DNA of 64,000 nucleotides from Bradyrhizobium sacchari. Its GTDB lineage: Bacteria; Pseudomonadota; Alphaproteobacteria; Rhizobiales; Xanthobacteraceae. A model generated the notes under the pieces. It was given only the letters and a program-made list of their open reading frames with translations. It ran no database searches and was not told the origin of the DNA. The translations under genes and the position numbers were made by a program. Within the stretch, counting starts at the first letter, position 1, and each line of letters opens with the position of its first letter. The DNA lies in the NCBI RefSeq assembly GCF_002068095.1, contig NZ_LWIG01000001.1, forward strand, positions 872,974-936,973, in the 5' to 3' direction. Shown here piece after piece: positions 17,972 through 26,414 of this stretch.

Positions 17972-18057
17972 CGTCGTTGCGAGGAGCGAAGCGACGAAGC
18001 AATCCAGACTTCCTCGGCGGAAAGATTCCGGATTGCTTCGCTGCGCTCGCAATGACG
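17972..18057. repeat. Complete GTCGTTGCGAGG ... CGCAATGACG inverted repeat
   Basis: The left arm holds CGTCGTTGCGAGGAGCGAAG and GAAGCAATCCAGA; the right arm GGATTGCTTCGCTGCGCTCGC and AATGACG. The arms can pair over most of their length. A second full copy is at 53989-54073 and a half copy at 9590-9620. It fills the convergent gap between the UMF1 transporter and purH. Confidence 0.65.
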
Positions 18058-18104
18058 AGGTCGACAGGATCGTCGTGGCTCTTGCGGCCAGCTCTGCCGT
18101 CGGC

Positions 18105-19697
18105 TTAATGCCTGAAGTGCCGCGTCCCCGTGAACACCATGGCGATGCCGTGCTCGTCGGCGGCCTTGATCACCTCGTCGTCGCGCATGGAGCCGCCGGG
18201 CTGCACCACGGCGGTGGCGCCGGCTTCGATGCAGGCGAGCATGCCGTCGGCGAACGGGAAGAACGCATCGGATGCCACGACCGAGCCCTTGGTGAGCGGC
18301 TCGGCGAGCTTCAGCTCATTGGCCGCATCCTGCGCCTTGCGCGCCGCGATCCGCGCTGAATCCACCCGGCTCATCTGGCCAGCGCCGATGCCGACGGTGG
18401 CAAGATCCTTGGCGTAGATGATCGTGTTGGACTTGACGTGTTTTGCGACCCGGAACGCGAACTTGAGGTCGCGCATCTCCGCGTCCGTCGGTGCGCGCTT
18501 GGTGACGACTTTGAAGGTCATGTCATCGACCACGGCGTTGTCGCGGCTCTGCACGAGCAGGCCGCCGGCCACCGTCTTGGCGGTGAGGCCCGGCGCACGA
18601 GGATCGGGAAGGCTGCCGGCGAGCAGCAGGCGCAGGTTTTTCCTTCCGCCGATGATGGCTATCGCCTCCTCGCTGGCGTCGGGTGCGATGATCACCTCGG
18701 TGAAGATCTTGGTGATCTCGCGCGCGGTGTCGGCGTCGAGCGCGCGGTTCATCGCGATGATGCCGCCGAAGGCCGAGGTGGAATCGCAGGCCAGCGCCTT
18801 GCGGTAGGCGTCGACGAGGTTCGCGCCTTCGGCGACGCCGCAAGGGTTGGCGTGCTTGACGATGACACAGGCGGCGGTGCGCTTGGCGTCGAACTCGCCG
18901 ATGCATTCATAGGCCGCATCGGTGTCGTTGATGTTGTTGTAGGAGAGCTCCTTGCCCTGGAGCTGTCGCGCGGTCGAGACGCCGGGGCGCTTGTCCGGCG
19001 TGGCATAGAACGCCGCGGTCTGGTGCGGGTTCTCGCCATAGCGCAGGGATTGGATCAGTCTGCCGCCGAAGGCGCGGAAGTCGGGCGCGTCGATCTCGAG
19101 CTGCCGGTTGAACCAGTTCGAGATCGCGGCGTCATAGGCCGCGGTACGCGCATAGGCCTTTGCGGCCAGGCGCCGGCGCAGCTTCAGCGTGGTCGCGCCC
19201 TTGTTGGCGGCGAGCTCGTCGAGCACGGCCTTGTAGTCCTCGGCCTCGACCACCACGGCGACGTCGTCATGGTTCTTGGCGGCGGCGCGGATCATCGCGG
19301 GGCCGCCGATGTCGATGTTCTCGATGCAATCCTCGAAGCCCGCGCCTTTGTCGACGGTCGCCTCGAACGGATAGAGATTGACGACGAGCAGGTCGATCGG
19401 CGCGATGCCGTGCGCCTTCATCGCCTCGGCGTGTTCCTTGTTGTCGCGGATCGCGAGCAGGCCGCCATGCACCTTCGGATGCAGCGTCTTGACGCGTCCG
19501 TCCATCATCTCGGGGAAGCCGGTGAGGTCGGAGACGTCCTTCACCTTGAGGCCGGCGGCGGCGATCGCCTTGGCAGTGCCGCCGGTCGAGACCAGCTCGA
19601 CATCATGGGCGGCAAGCGCCTTGGCGAACTCGATCAGGCCGGTCTTGTCGGAGACGGAGAGAAGGGCGCGGGTCACGCGGCGGGGATGGTCAGTCAT
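18105..19697 (-). CDS. purH: Bifunctional AICAR transformylase/IMP cyclohydrolase
   Basis: A 530-residue enzyme for the last two steps of purine synthesis: formyl transfer from 10-formyl-THF to AICAR, then ring closure to IMP. The N-terminal cyclohydrolase (MGS-like) domain starts [19 protein letters not shown] and has STGGTAKAI. The transformylase half has [12 protein letters not shown] with its conserved Lys-His, and [12 protein letters not shown]. Size and order match the family. A TTG two codons earlier is in frame, but AGAGGA spacing favours the ATG at 19697. The heparinase-like gene lies upstream in the same direction, 165 bp away, with rsmB beyond. Confidence 0.97.
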   Translation of the reverse strand: MTDHPRRVTRALLSVSDKTGLIEFAKALAAHDVELVSTGGTAKAIAAAGLKVKDVSDLTGFPEMMDGRVKTLHPKVHGGLLAIRDNKEHAEAMKAHGIAPIDLLVVNLYPFEATVDKGAGFEDCIENIDIGGPAMIRAAAKNHDDVAVVVEAEDYKAVLDELAANKGATTLKLRRRLAAKAYARTAAYDAAISNWFNRQLEIDAPDFRAFGGRLIQSLRYGENPHQTAAFYATPDKRPGVSTARQLQGKELSYNNINDTDAAYECIGEFDAKRTAACVIVKHANPCGVAEGANLVDAYRKALACDSTSAFGGIIAMNRALDADTAREITKIFTEVIIAPDASEEAIAIIGGRKNLRLLLAGSLPDPRAPGLTAKTVAGGLLVQSRDNAVVDDMTFKVVTKRAPTDAEMRDLKFAFRVAKHVKSNTIIYAKDLATVGIGAGQMSRVDSARIAARKAQDAANELKLAEPLTKGSVVASDAFFPFADGMLACIEAGATAVVQPGGSMRDDEVIKAADEHGIAMVFTGTRHFRH

Positions 19698-19862
19698 GAG
19701 CAAGATCCTCTGCTACGGGAGTGTCTATGCCCAGGCGCGCGGCGTCTATGTCCCGCGCTTCCCGATGGTGCTCCATCCAAGGTCGCCAGTCGCGCGAGCG
19801 AGGGCTCGATAGCAGCTTTCAGCCGTTTTCACAACGACGAGATGGGGCCGAAGCGAGCGCGT

Positions 19863-21620
19863 CTATAGCGGAAGTTCCGGCTCGCGCCGGGCGTTGCGGC
19901 GGGCATTGGTGACCGCAGGCGACGCCGTGGAGCGGATGAAGCTCCAGCGGATCGAGGGCGCCTGCCGCGCGTCCTGCCGGATCACGATCTGGGCGGTGCG
20001 GCGCGGGCCGTCATTGCCGGCCAGGAACACGCTGTCCTCTAGGTCGACCTTGTCGTCCAGGGCTTCAAAGGTCCAGACGTCGCGGTTCGGCAATACCAGC
20101 ATCACGCCGCGGGCATCCGACAGCCGGCTCGCCTTCACGGCCGGATGCAGATGGAAGCGCAGCGCGAAATCGGCATCCGCGCCCTTGAAGCGTCCGCCCT
20201 GCGGCGGCGACAGCGTGTCCTCGCCGTCGATGCGCGCGCCGTCATTGGCAATCATCAGCACGCGGCGATGGATCGCGCCGAATTTACTGAGATAGCCGTC
20301 ATGCGAGGTCGTGAGCAGCGTGCCGTTCTGCACGACCTCGCGATAGCTTTCGACCTCGACCGGGCCGCTGGTGACGGGCGAGCCGTGCAACAGCCGCTTC
20401 ATCGCCGACATCTCGACGAACTGGCATGACGAGGCCTCGTGATAGGTCAGCGTCGAATGCGCCGCGGTGCTGCGCGCGAACGGCCGCCAATTGTCGCGGC
20501 CCGTGGTCGGCATGCCGCAATTGGTGACGATCCGGCTGATGCCGGAAGACAGTTCGAACGACAGGCAGCCGGCATGGGCGTCGTGGCTGACGCCGGCCGG
20601 CGGCGGCGGGCCGGTATCGATGATCAGCGTGGTCTGGCCGGCATCGAGGCGCTGGAAGCCGGTATGCGGCATGTTCGCCATCGGCGCGCCGTGGGTGTCG
20701 TCATAGGCGAGCAGCGTCGCGAGCAGGTCGGACGGCGTCGCGCTCATGCCGTTGAACAGCGCAAAATTGCCGTCGCCGTGGCGGAAGAAACGCAGCATCG
20801 GCATCATGCGGTCGATCGCGTTGAGCAGTGCCGGCGGCGGCGCGATGTTGCGCGCGGCGAAGGTCTGGCGCAGCGGCAACAGGTCGATCAGCAATTCGAT
20901 CAGCGCGCCGGGGTTGCGGGAGATGTGGCCGCCGTCGGGCAGGATCTGCCGCTGCAATTCGTCCGACAGCTTTTTCGACGCACTGCGGATATGCCGCGCC
21001 TGGTTGGCGAGGCAGAGTGTCGTGTAGCACAGCGCGATCAGCACCTGCAGCTTCGGCACCCCGTCGGGGATGTTCACCATGGTGTAGCGCAGGAAGCGGA
21101 TCTCGCGCGCGAGCGCGCGGAGGTAACGGCGATAGAACTTGTTGTCGGTGTCGTTGAGCACCAGGGGTGCCTGCGACAGCAGCGAGATCACGCGCCGCGC
21201 CAGCACGTCGGCGCGCCGCGCGACGGGGCGGCGCTTGTTGGCGGGGTTGGCGATCCAGTCTTCGACCAGCGCGCGCGCATTGGCCCGTGTCAGCGCGGTG
21301 TCGGCGGCGCGCAAATGGCGCAGCCAGCCGAAGCCGAGCAGCGCGACCTCCCAATCCTCCGACGGCGGCTCGAGATCGAAGATCGAGCGGCCGTGGCAAT
21401 TGACGATCTTGCCGGCGAAGACGAAGCGGCCGGCATAGATCTCAGCGGCGCGGGTCGCATCGGCCGTGCGCAGATCATGCGGCGCGATGATCAGCCGGTC
21501 GGTGCGGCCGGGCCAGACCCGAGACAGCGCAACCGAACCGCCGCTCGCGCGTGCGAGCATGTTCCGCGCGAAGCGGTTCATGACCAGCGTCGAGATACGT
21601 CTGCGTTGAGCGACCGACAC
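19863..21620 (-). CDS. Heparinase II/III family protein
   Basis: A 585-residue protein with the heparinase II/III layout: an alpha-helical N-terminal half and a beta-rich C-terminal half. Recognisable segments are FDLEPPSEDWEVALLGFGWL near the start, LPDGGHISRNPGALIELLID with DGGHISRNP (a catalytic-region motif), and STAAHSTLTY at the start of the beta part. The family cleaves acidic polysaccharides by elimination, but in alphaproteobacteria a conserved copy sits beside rsmB and purH, as here, with unknown substrate. The start is GTG behind AAGG. No clear signal peptide is seen, which is unusual for a polysaccharide lyase. Confidence 0.88.
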   Translation of the reverse strand: MSVAQRRRISTLVMNRFARNMLARASGGSVALSRVWPGRTDRLIIAPHDLRTADATRAAEIYAGRFVFAGKIVNCHGRSIFDLEPPSEDWEVALLGFGWLRHLRAADTALTRANARALVEDWIANPANKRRPVARRADVLARRVISLLSQAPLVLNDTDNKFYRRYLRALAREIRFLRYTMVNIPDGVPKLQVLIALCYTTLCLANQARHIRSASKKLSDELQRQILPDGGHISRNPGALIELLIDLLPLRQTFAARNIAPPPALLNAIDRMMPMLRFFRHGDGNFALFNGMSATPSDLLATLLAYDDTHGAPMANMPHTGFQRLDAGQTTLIIDTGPPPPAGVSHDAHAGCLSFELSSGISRIVTNCGMPTTGRDNWRPFARSTAAHSTLTYHEASSCQFVEMSAMKRLLHGSPVTSGPVEVESYREVVQNGTLLTTSHDGYLSKFGAIHRRVLMIANDGARIDGEDTLSPPQGGRFKGADADFALRFHLHPAVKASRLSDARGVMLVLPNRDVWTFEALDDKVDLEDSVFLAGNDGPRRTAQIVIRQDARQAPSIRWSFIRSTASPAVTNARRNARREPELPL

Positions 21621-21739
21621 GCCTTGCCTTGAAGGGGGAGAGAGGATTCCGACGAATCCTTATTAATCCCAAAATCGGCTTCCTGACACCACCCTGAACG
21701 GCGCGAATCAGCGTCGGGATTGCAAAAACCAGTGCAAAA

Positions 21740-23086
21740 TCAGGATTTAACGAGCCGGCTTGCGAAGAATCCGTCGAGCCCGCCGAGCTTGGGATCGGCG
21801 TTCGGCAGATGGCTGGGCAGGGTGCGCAGGTCGCCATCGGCGGTGATGATTTCAGCAAGGCCCGCGACCTCCGGCGGCTCGATCGGGACGCGGCGAAGTG
21901 CGGGCTCCGCGGCCAGCAGCGTTGCGATGGCCTGCTCGCCCTCCTCGGGTTCCAGCGAACAGGTGCAGTAGACCAGCGTGCCGCCCGGCCTGAGCAGCGA
22001 GACGGATTTCTTCAGCAGCCGCTGCTGGAGCGCGGCCAGCGCGGCGATGTCGGAGTCCTGACGGAGCCAGGCGACATCGGGATGACGGCGGATCGTGCCG
22101 GTCGAGGTGCAGGGCGCGTCGATCAGGATGCCGTCAAAACCTTCGGCAGGGCCGGCCCACTCCACGGCGTCGGCGACGACGGTCTCGGCCTGGAGCGACA
22201 GCCGTGCCAGATTCTCGCGCAGCCGGGCCACACGGGCGGGCGAGCGGTCGATCGCCGTGACCTGCGCGCCGGCGTGGGCCAGTTGCGCGGTCTTGCCGCC
22301 GGGCGCGGCGCAGAGATCGGCAATGGACTTGCCCTTGACGTCGCCGAACAGCCGGGCCGGCAATGCGGCAGCGGCGTCCTGCACCCACCATTGTCCTTCG
22401 GCGAAGCCGGGCAGCATGGTCACCGAGCCGTGCAGCAGCATCCGCACCGTTCCGGTCGGCAGCGTCTCGCCATGCAGGCGGCTCGCCCATTGTGCGGCAT
22501 CAGACTTCACGGTGAGGTCGAGCGACGGTTCATGGCCGAGCGCCAGCGCCATGTCCCGCGCGGCCTTCTCGCCATAATGCGCGCTCCAGCGCGCCAGCAG
22601 CCAGGGCGGCAGGTCCAGCGATTGCGTGGCGACCTCGTCGACCAGCGTCTTGCCCTCGCGCGCGCAGCGGCGCAGCACGGCGTTGACGAGGCCCGCATAG
22701 CGGGCCGCGCGCCGGTCGGATTGCACGAGGCGGACGGAGAGATCGACGGCCGCGTGATCGGGCACGTCCATCCAGAGAATCTGGGCGGCGCCGATCAGCA
22801 GCGCGCTCTGCGCGCGCGGCGCGTCGGAAGGAATGCCCTTGTCGAGCAGGCGGGACAGCACATGGCCGAGCGTGCCGAGCCGGCGCAGCACGGTTGCAAC
22901 CAGGCGGCGCATCAGCGCGCGGTCGCGGTCGGCCAGCGTCTTCAATCCGGGATGGGCACCACCGCCGTCGAGCTGGTCGTCGAGCGTGCGGTGCTTGTGC
23001 AGCACGCCGTCGACGATATCGGCGGCAATCCGCCGTGCCGCAAGACCAGGCACTTCGGACGGAGGGGCGAAACGTTGAGATGGCAT
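21740..23086 (-). CDS. rsmB: 16S rRNA (cytosine-C5) methyltransferase, RsmB/Sun family
   Basis: A 448-residue enzyme with an N-terminal NusB-like RNA-binding domain (about 15-150) and a C-terminal SAM-dependent methyltransferase. SAM motif I is LCAAPGGKTAQLA. Motif IV DAPCTSTGTIRRHPD holds one catalytic Cys, and motif VI VYCTCSLEPEEGE the other. The family methylates one cytosine of 16S rRNA. The heparinase-like gene follows 119 bp downstream. It diverges from the small SDHAF4-like gene, 189 bp away. Confidence 0.95.
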   Translation of the reverse strand: MPSQRFAPPSEVPGLAARRIAADIVDGVLHKHRTLDDQLDGGGAHPGLKTLADRDRALMRRLVATVLRRLGTLGHVLSRLLDKGIPSDAPRAQSALLIGAAQILWMDVPDHAAVDLSVRLVQSDRRAARYAGLVNAVLRRCAREGKTLVDEVATQSLDLPPWLLARWSAHYGEKAARDMALALGHEPSLDLTVKSDAAQWASRLHGETLPTGTVRMLLHGSVTMLPGFAEGQWWVQDAAAALPARLFGDVKGKSIADLCAAPGGKTAQLAHAGAQVTAIDRSPARVARLRENLARLSLQAETVVADAVEWAGPAEGFDGILIDAPCTSTGTIRRHPDVAWLRQDSDIAALAALQQRLLKKSVSLLRPGGTLVYCTCSLEPEEGEQAIATLLAAEPALRRVPIEPPEVAGLAEIITADGDLRTLPSHLPNADPKLGGLDGFFASRLVKS

Positions 23087-23275
23087 GCGGGAGCAAGGTT
23101 CTGAGCGAGCGGCAGTTCCGCCGCTATGGGCGCATGCCTAGAGAACTCAATCTGTGGCACGCGAATATGCCAAATGTAAGAATCGCTTCCGGTTTTTTCA
23201 GCCCTGCGGGCCTGATTTCAGGAATGCGTTATTGGACGTCGCCTCACGGCGCGTCCTGGGCTAGAAAGCCCGACG

Positions 23276-23473
23276 ATGAGTGACCAGCCTCCCATTCCCG
23301 ATCGCAAGCCGCTGTCGCCGGCCGCCCAGCGCGCGCTGGCCGAGGCCGAGGCGCGCCGTCAGGCCGCGGCCGCGGAGGCCAAAGCGCGGCCGAAGGAGCT
23401 TCAGGGACCGAAGGGACCCGAGCCCACCCGCTACGGCGATTGGGAAACCAAAGGCATCGCCTCCGACTTCTGA
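23276..23473 (+). CDS. DUF1674 / SDHAF4-like small protein
   Basis: A 65-residue soluble protein: an Ala-, Glu- and Lys-rich helix followed by the signature GPEPTRYGDWETKGIASDF, which defines DUF1674. Its eukaryotic relative SDHAF4 binds flavinated succinate dehydrogenase SdhA and helps assembly. Bacterial copies are thought to do the same, but no sdh gene is near. The weak point is the ribosome site, where only AAAGC is seen before the ATG. The gene is short but the C-terminal signature is near-perfect, so it is real. Confidence 0.88.
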   Translation: MSDQPPIPDRKPLSPAAQRALAEAEARRQAAAAEAKARPKELQGPKGPEPTRYGDWETKGIASDF

Positions 23474-23544
23474 GCTCTCGATCTTTCCTAGCCTCTCCCT
23501 CAAGCGGAAGAGAGGGAGCACAGCTATGTCGTGGCGATAGTCGG

Positions 23545-25440
23545 CTAGAGGTAATTGTGCTCCCGCAAGTAGCGGATGATGTGCTCGCAGGCCGCTTCGC
23601 TGGACAGTTCAGATGTATCGATCGTGATCTCCGGCGCCTGCGGCGCCTCGTAGGGCTGGTCGATGCCGGTGAACGCCGGCAGCTCGCCGGCCCGGGCCTT
23701 GCGATAGAGCCCCTTGGGATCGCGACGTTCGCATTCGGCGAGCGGGGTCGCGACATGGATCTCGATGAACTCGCCGGCCTCGACCCGCAGGCGCGCCAGC
23801 TCGCGCTCGCTGCGGAACGGTGAGATCAGCGCGACCAGCGCGATCATGCCGGCCTCGACGAACAGGGCCGCGATCTCGGCGACGCGCCGGACGTTCTCCG
23901 TCCGCTCTGCGCTGGAAAAACCGAGGTCGCGGTTGATGCCGTGGCGGAGATTGTCGCCGTCGAGCAGCGCGGCATGGCGTCCGAGCTCGGCGAGCCGCCG
24001 GTCGACATGATCGGCCAGCGTCGACTTGCCGGCGCCGCTGAGCCCGGTGAACCAGAGCACGCAGGGCCGTTGCTGCTTGAGCTGCGCGCGCACCGATTTG
24101 TCGACAGCGAGGCGTTGCCAGTGAATGTTGGCGGAGCCGCGCAGCGACGAGCCGATCATTCCCGCCGCAGCGCTGCGATGGCTGATCGGATCGACGAGGA
24201 TGAAGCTGCCCATGTCGCGGTCGTCGCGATAGGCTTCGAACACCAGCGGGCGGTCGAGATTGAGATGGACGTAGCCGATCTGGTTGACCTCGAGCGTGGT
24301 GGCGCTTTCCTGCGCCATGGTGTCGATGGCGATCCGGTGCTTGAGCGTCGTGATCACCGCGCCGGTCGAGGCCGTGCCGCATTTGAGCACATAGCGCCGG
24401 CCCGCGACCATGGCCTCATCATCGAACCAGACGAGATGCGCTGCGAATTGATCCGAGACCAGCGGCGTGGGTCCGGCGGCCAGCACGTCGCCGCGGCTGA
24501 CGTCGATCTCGTCGGCCAGCGTGAGCGTCACCGATTCGCCCGCCTTGGCCCGATCGCGCTCGCCGGCGGGGGTGAGAATACGCACAACGCGGGTGCGAAG
24601 GCCTGACGGCTGCACGGTGACCGTCTCTCCGGTCGCGATCGTTCCGCTCGCGATCCGTCCGCAGAAACCGCGAAAATCCGCATGCGGCCGGTTGACCCAT
24701 TGCACCGGCAGCCGGAACGGCCGCTGCGAGACATCGCCGGCAACGTCCACGGATTCCAGATAGGCCGTAACGGTCGGCCCTGCGTACCAGGGCATGCGCG
24801 TGCTCGCGGCGACGATATTGTCGCCGTCAGGCGCCACCACCGGAATGCACTGGACCCGGGAGATGCCGAGCTGTCCGGCCAGGGTCAGATATTCGGCGGT
24901 GATGGACGCGAAGCGGTCGCCGTCGAAGCCGATCAAATCCATCTTGTTCACGGCGAGCACGACATGACGGATGCCGAGCAGCGACAGGATGTGGCTGTGG
25001 CGGCGGGTCTGCGTGATCACGCCCTTGCGGGCGTCGACCAGCACCACGGCGAGATCGGCGTTGGAGGCGCCGGTCGCCATGTTGCGCGTGTACTGCGCGT
25101 GCCCCGGCGTGTCGGCGACGATGAAGCGGCGCAGCTTCGTGGCGAAGAACCGGTAGGCGACGTCGATGGTGATGCCCTGCTCGCGCTCGGCCTGCAGGCC
25201 GTCGACGAGGAGCGCGAAATCGAGATCGCCGCCGGTGGTGCCGGCGGTCTTGCTCTCGGAGGCGAGCGCGTCGAGCTGGTCGTCGAGCAATGTCTTGGAA
25301 TCGTAGAGCAGGCGGCCCACCAGCGTGCTTTTGCCGTCATCGACGCTGCCGCAGGTGACGAAACGCAGCGTCGGTCTGTCGTCCTGGTCCAGCCGCGGCG
25401 CGTCGGGGGCGGCGATCGTGGGGGCCTCGTGATAGGACAT
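23545..25440 (-). CDS. cysNC: Bifunctional sulfate adenylyltransferase large subunit / APS kinase
   Basis: A 631-residue fusion. The N-terminal CysN GTPase (about 1-430) has GSVDDGKST (near 30), DTPGHAQYTRNM and NKMDL. It powers ATP sulfurylase with CysD to make APS. The C-terminal APS kinase (about 440-631) has Walker A GLSGAGKST (near 463) and LDGDNLRHGINRDLGFS, and makes PAPS. The start at 25440 is in the TGATG overlap with the cysD stop. This is the layout of NodQ-type proteins. No PAPS reductase or sulfite reductase gene is nearby. The oxidoreductase-sulfotransferase gene heads the operon, which points to PAPS being made as a sulfate donor. Confidence 0.97.
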   Translation of the reverse strand: MSYHEAPTIAAPDAPRLDQDDRPTLRFVTCGSVDDGKSTLVGRLLYDSKTLLDDQLDALASESKTAGTTGGDLDFALLVDGLQAEREQGITIDVAYRFFATKLRRFIVADTPGHAQYTRNMATGASNADLAVVLVDARKGVITQTRRHSHILSLLGIRHVVLAVNKMDLIGFDGDRFASITAEYLTLAGQLGISRVQCIPVVAPDGDNIVAASTRMPWYAGPTVTAYLESVDVAGDVSQRPFRLPVQWVNRPHADFRGFCGRIASGTIATGETVTVQPSGLRTRVVRILTPAGERDRAKAGESVTLTLADEIDVSRGDVLAAGPTPLVSDQFAAHLVWFDDEAMVAGRRYVLKCGTASTGAVITTLKHRIAIDTMAQESATTLEVNQIGYVHLNLDRPLVFEAYRDDRDMGSFILVDPISHRSAAAGMIGSSLRGSANIHWQRLAVDKSVRAQLKQQRPCVLWFTGLSGAGKSTLADHVDRRLAELGRHAALLDGDNLRHGINRDLGFSSAERTENVRRVAEIAALFVEAGMIALVALISPFRSERELARLRVEAGEFIEIHVATPLAECERRDPKGLYRKARAGELPAFTGIDQPYEAPQAPEITIDTSELSSEAACEHIIRYLREHNYL

Positions 25441-26414
25441 CAGAAATATCCTTCCGCCTTCTTGCGTTCCATCGACGCGGGACTGTCCCGGTCGATCATG
25501 CGTCCTTGCCGTTCGGAGGTGCGCGAGGCCATCATCTCCGACACAATCTCCGGCAGGGTCGCCGCCGTCGAGATCGTCGCGCCGCTGAGGGGATAGCAGC
25601 CGAGGGTGCGAAACCTGACGGAGCGCCATCGCGGCTCTTCGCCGGCACGCAGCGGCATTCGCTCGTCGTCCACCATGATCAGCGCGCCGTCGCGCTCGAC
25701 CACGGGACGGCAAGCCGCCAGGTAGAGCGGAACGATCGGGATGTCCTCGAGCAGGATGTAGTCCCAGATGTCGAGCTCGGTCCAGTTCGAGAGTGGAAAC
25801 ACCCGCATGCTCTCGCCGGGTGCGAGCATCGTATTGTACAGGCTCCACAGCTCCGGCCGCTGGTTCTTCGGGTCCCAGCGATGCGCCGCGCTCCGATGCG
25901 AGAAGACGCGCTCCTTGGCGCGCGACTTCTCTTCGTCGCGCCGCGCCCCTCCGATTGCGGCGTCGAAGCTGTGGAGGTCCAGCGCCTGCCGCAGCGCCTG
26001 CGTCTTCATGACGTCGGTGTAGCGGGCCGAGCCGTGGGTGAAGGGGTCGATGCCCTGGCTCAATCCGTCCCTGTTGGTGTGGACGATCAGATCGAGGCCG
26101 AGCTCGCGTGCGCGCTGATCGCGAAACGCGATCATCTCGCGGAATTTCCATGTCGTGTCGACATGGAGCAGCGGGAACGGCGGCTTGCCGGGATGAAACG
26201 CCTTCATCGCCAGATGCAGCAGCACCGAGGAGTCCTTGCCGATGGAATAAAGCATCACCGGCTTGCGGAATTCGGCCGCGGTTTCGCGCAGGATATGGAT
26301 GCTCTCCGCTTCCAGGCGCCGCAGATGGCTGGGGGCGTTGCGGGCCGCCGGGGCCTCATTGGGCGCGTTGCGCGCCGGCGACGGCTCCATGATCGAGACG
26401 ATCTGTCCGGTCAT
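25440..26414 (-). CDS. cysD: Sulfate adenylyltransferase small subunit
   Basis: A 324-residue ATP-pyrophosphatase. The PP-loop is [10 protein letters not shown] (near 54), followed by [13 protein letters not shown] and [16 protein letters not shown], both conserved in CysD/NodP. With the CysN part of the next gene it forms APS from ATP and sulfate. Its ATG at 26414 overlaps the stop of the upstream gene (ATGA), and its own stop overlaps the cysNC start (TGATG), so the three genes are translationally coupled. The N-terminal 20 residues are Ala/Pro/Asn-rich and repeat ARNAP, an unusual short extension. A later start at MEPSPARN is possible. Confidence 0.96.
   Translation of the reverse strand: MTGQIVSIMEPSPARNAPNEAPAARNAPSHLRRLEAESIHILRETAAEFRKPVMLYSIGKDSSVLLHLAMKAFHPGKPPFPLLHVDTTWKFREMIAFRDQRARELGLDLIVHTNRDGLSQGIDPFTHGSARYTDVMKTQALRQALDLHSFDAAIGGARRDEEKSRAKERVFSHRSAAHRWDPKNQRPELWSLYNTMLAPGESMRVFPLSNWTELDIWDYILLEDIPIVPLYLAACRPVVERDGALIMVDDERMPLRAGEEPRWRSVRFRTLGCYPLSGATISTAATLPEIVSEMMASRTSERQGRMIDRDSPASMERKKAEGYF

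Noticed and set aside
25441..26151. An upstream extension of the cysNC frame through cysD
   Set aside because: The frame stays open through cysD, but the translation there is low-complexity and unrelated. The real start is the ATG at 25440 in the TGATG overlap.
23545..26414. nodPQ of a nodulation cluster
   Set aside because: CysD and CysNC look like NodP and NodQ, but no other nod gene is near and the first gene is not a typical nodH. The same proteins occur in non-symbiotic bacteria.
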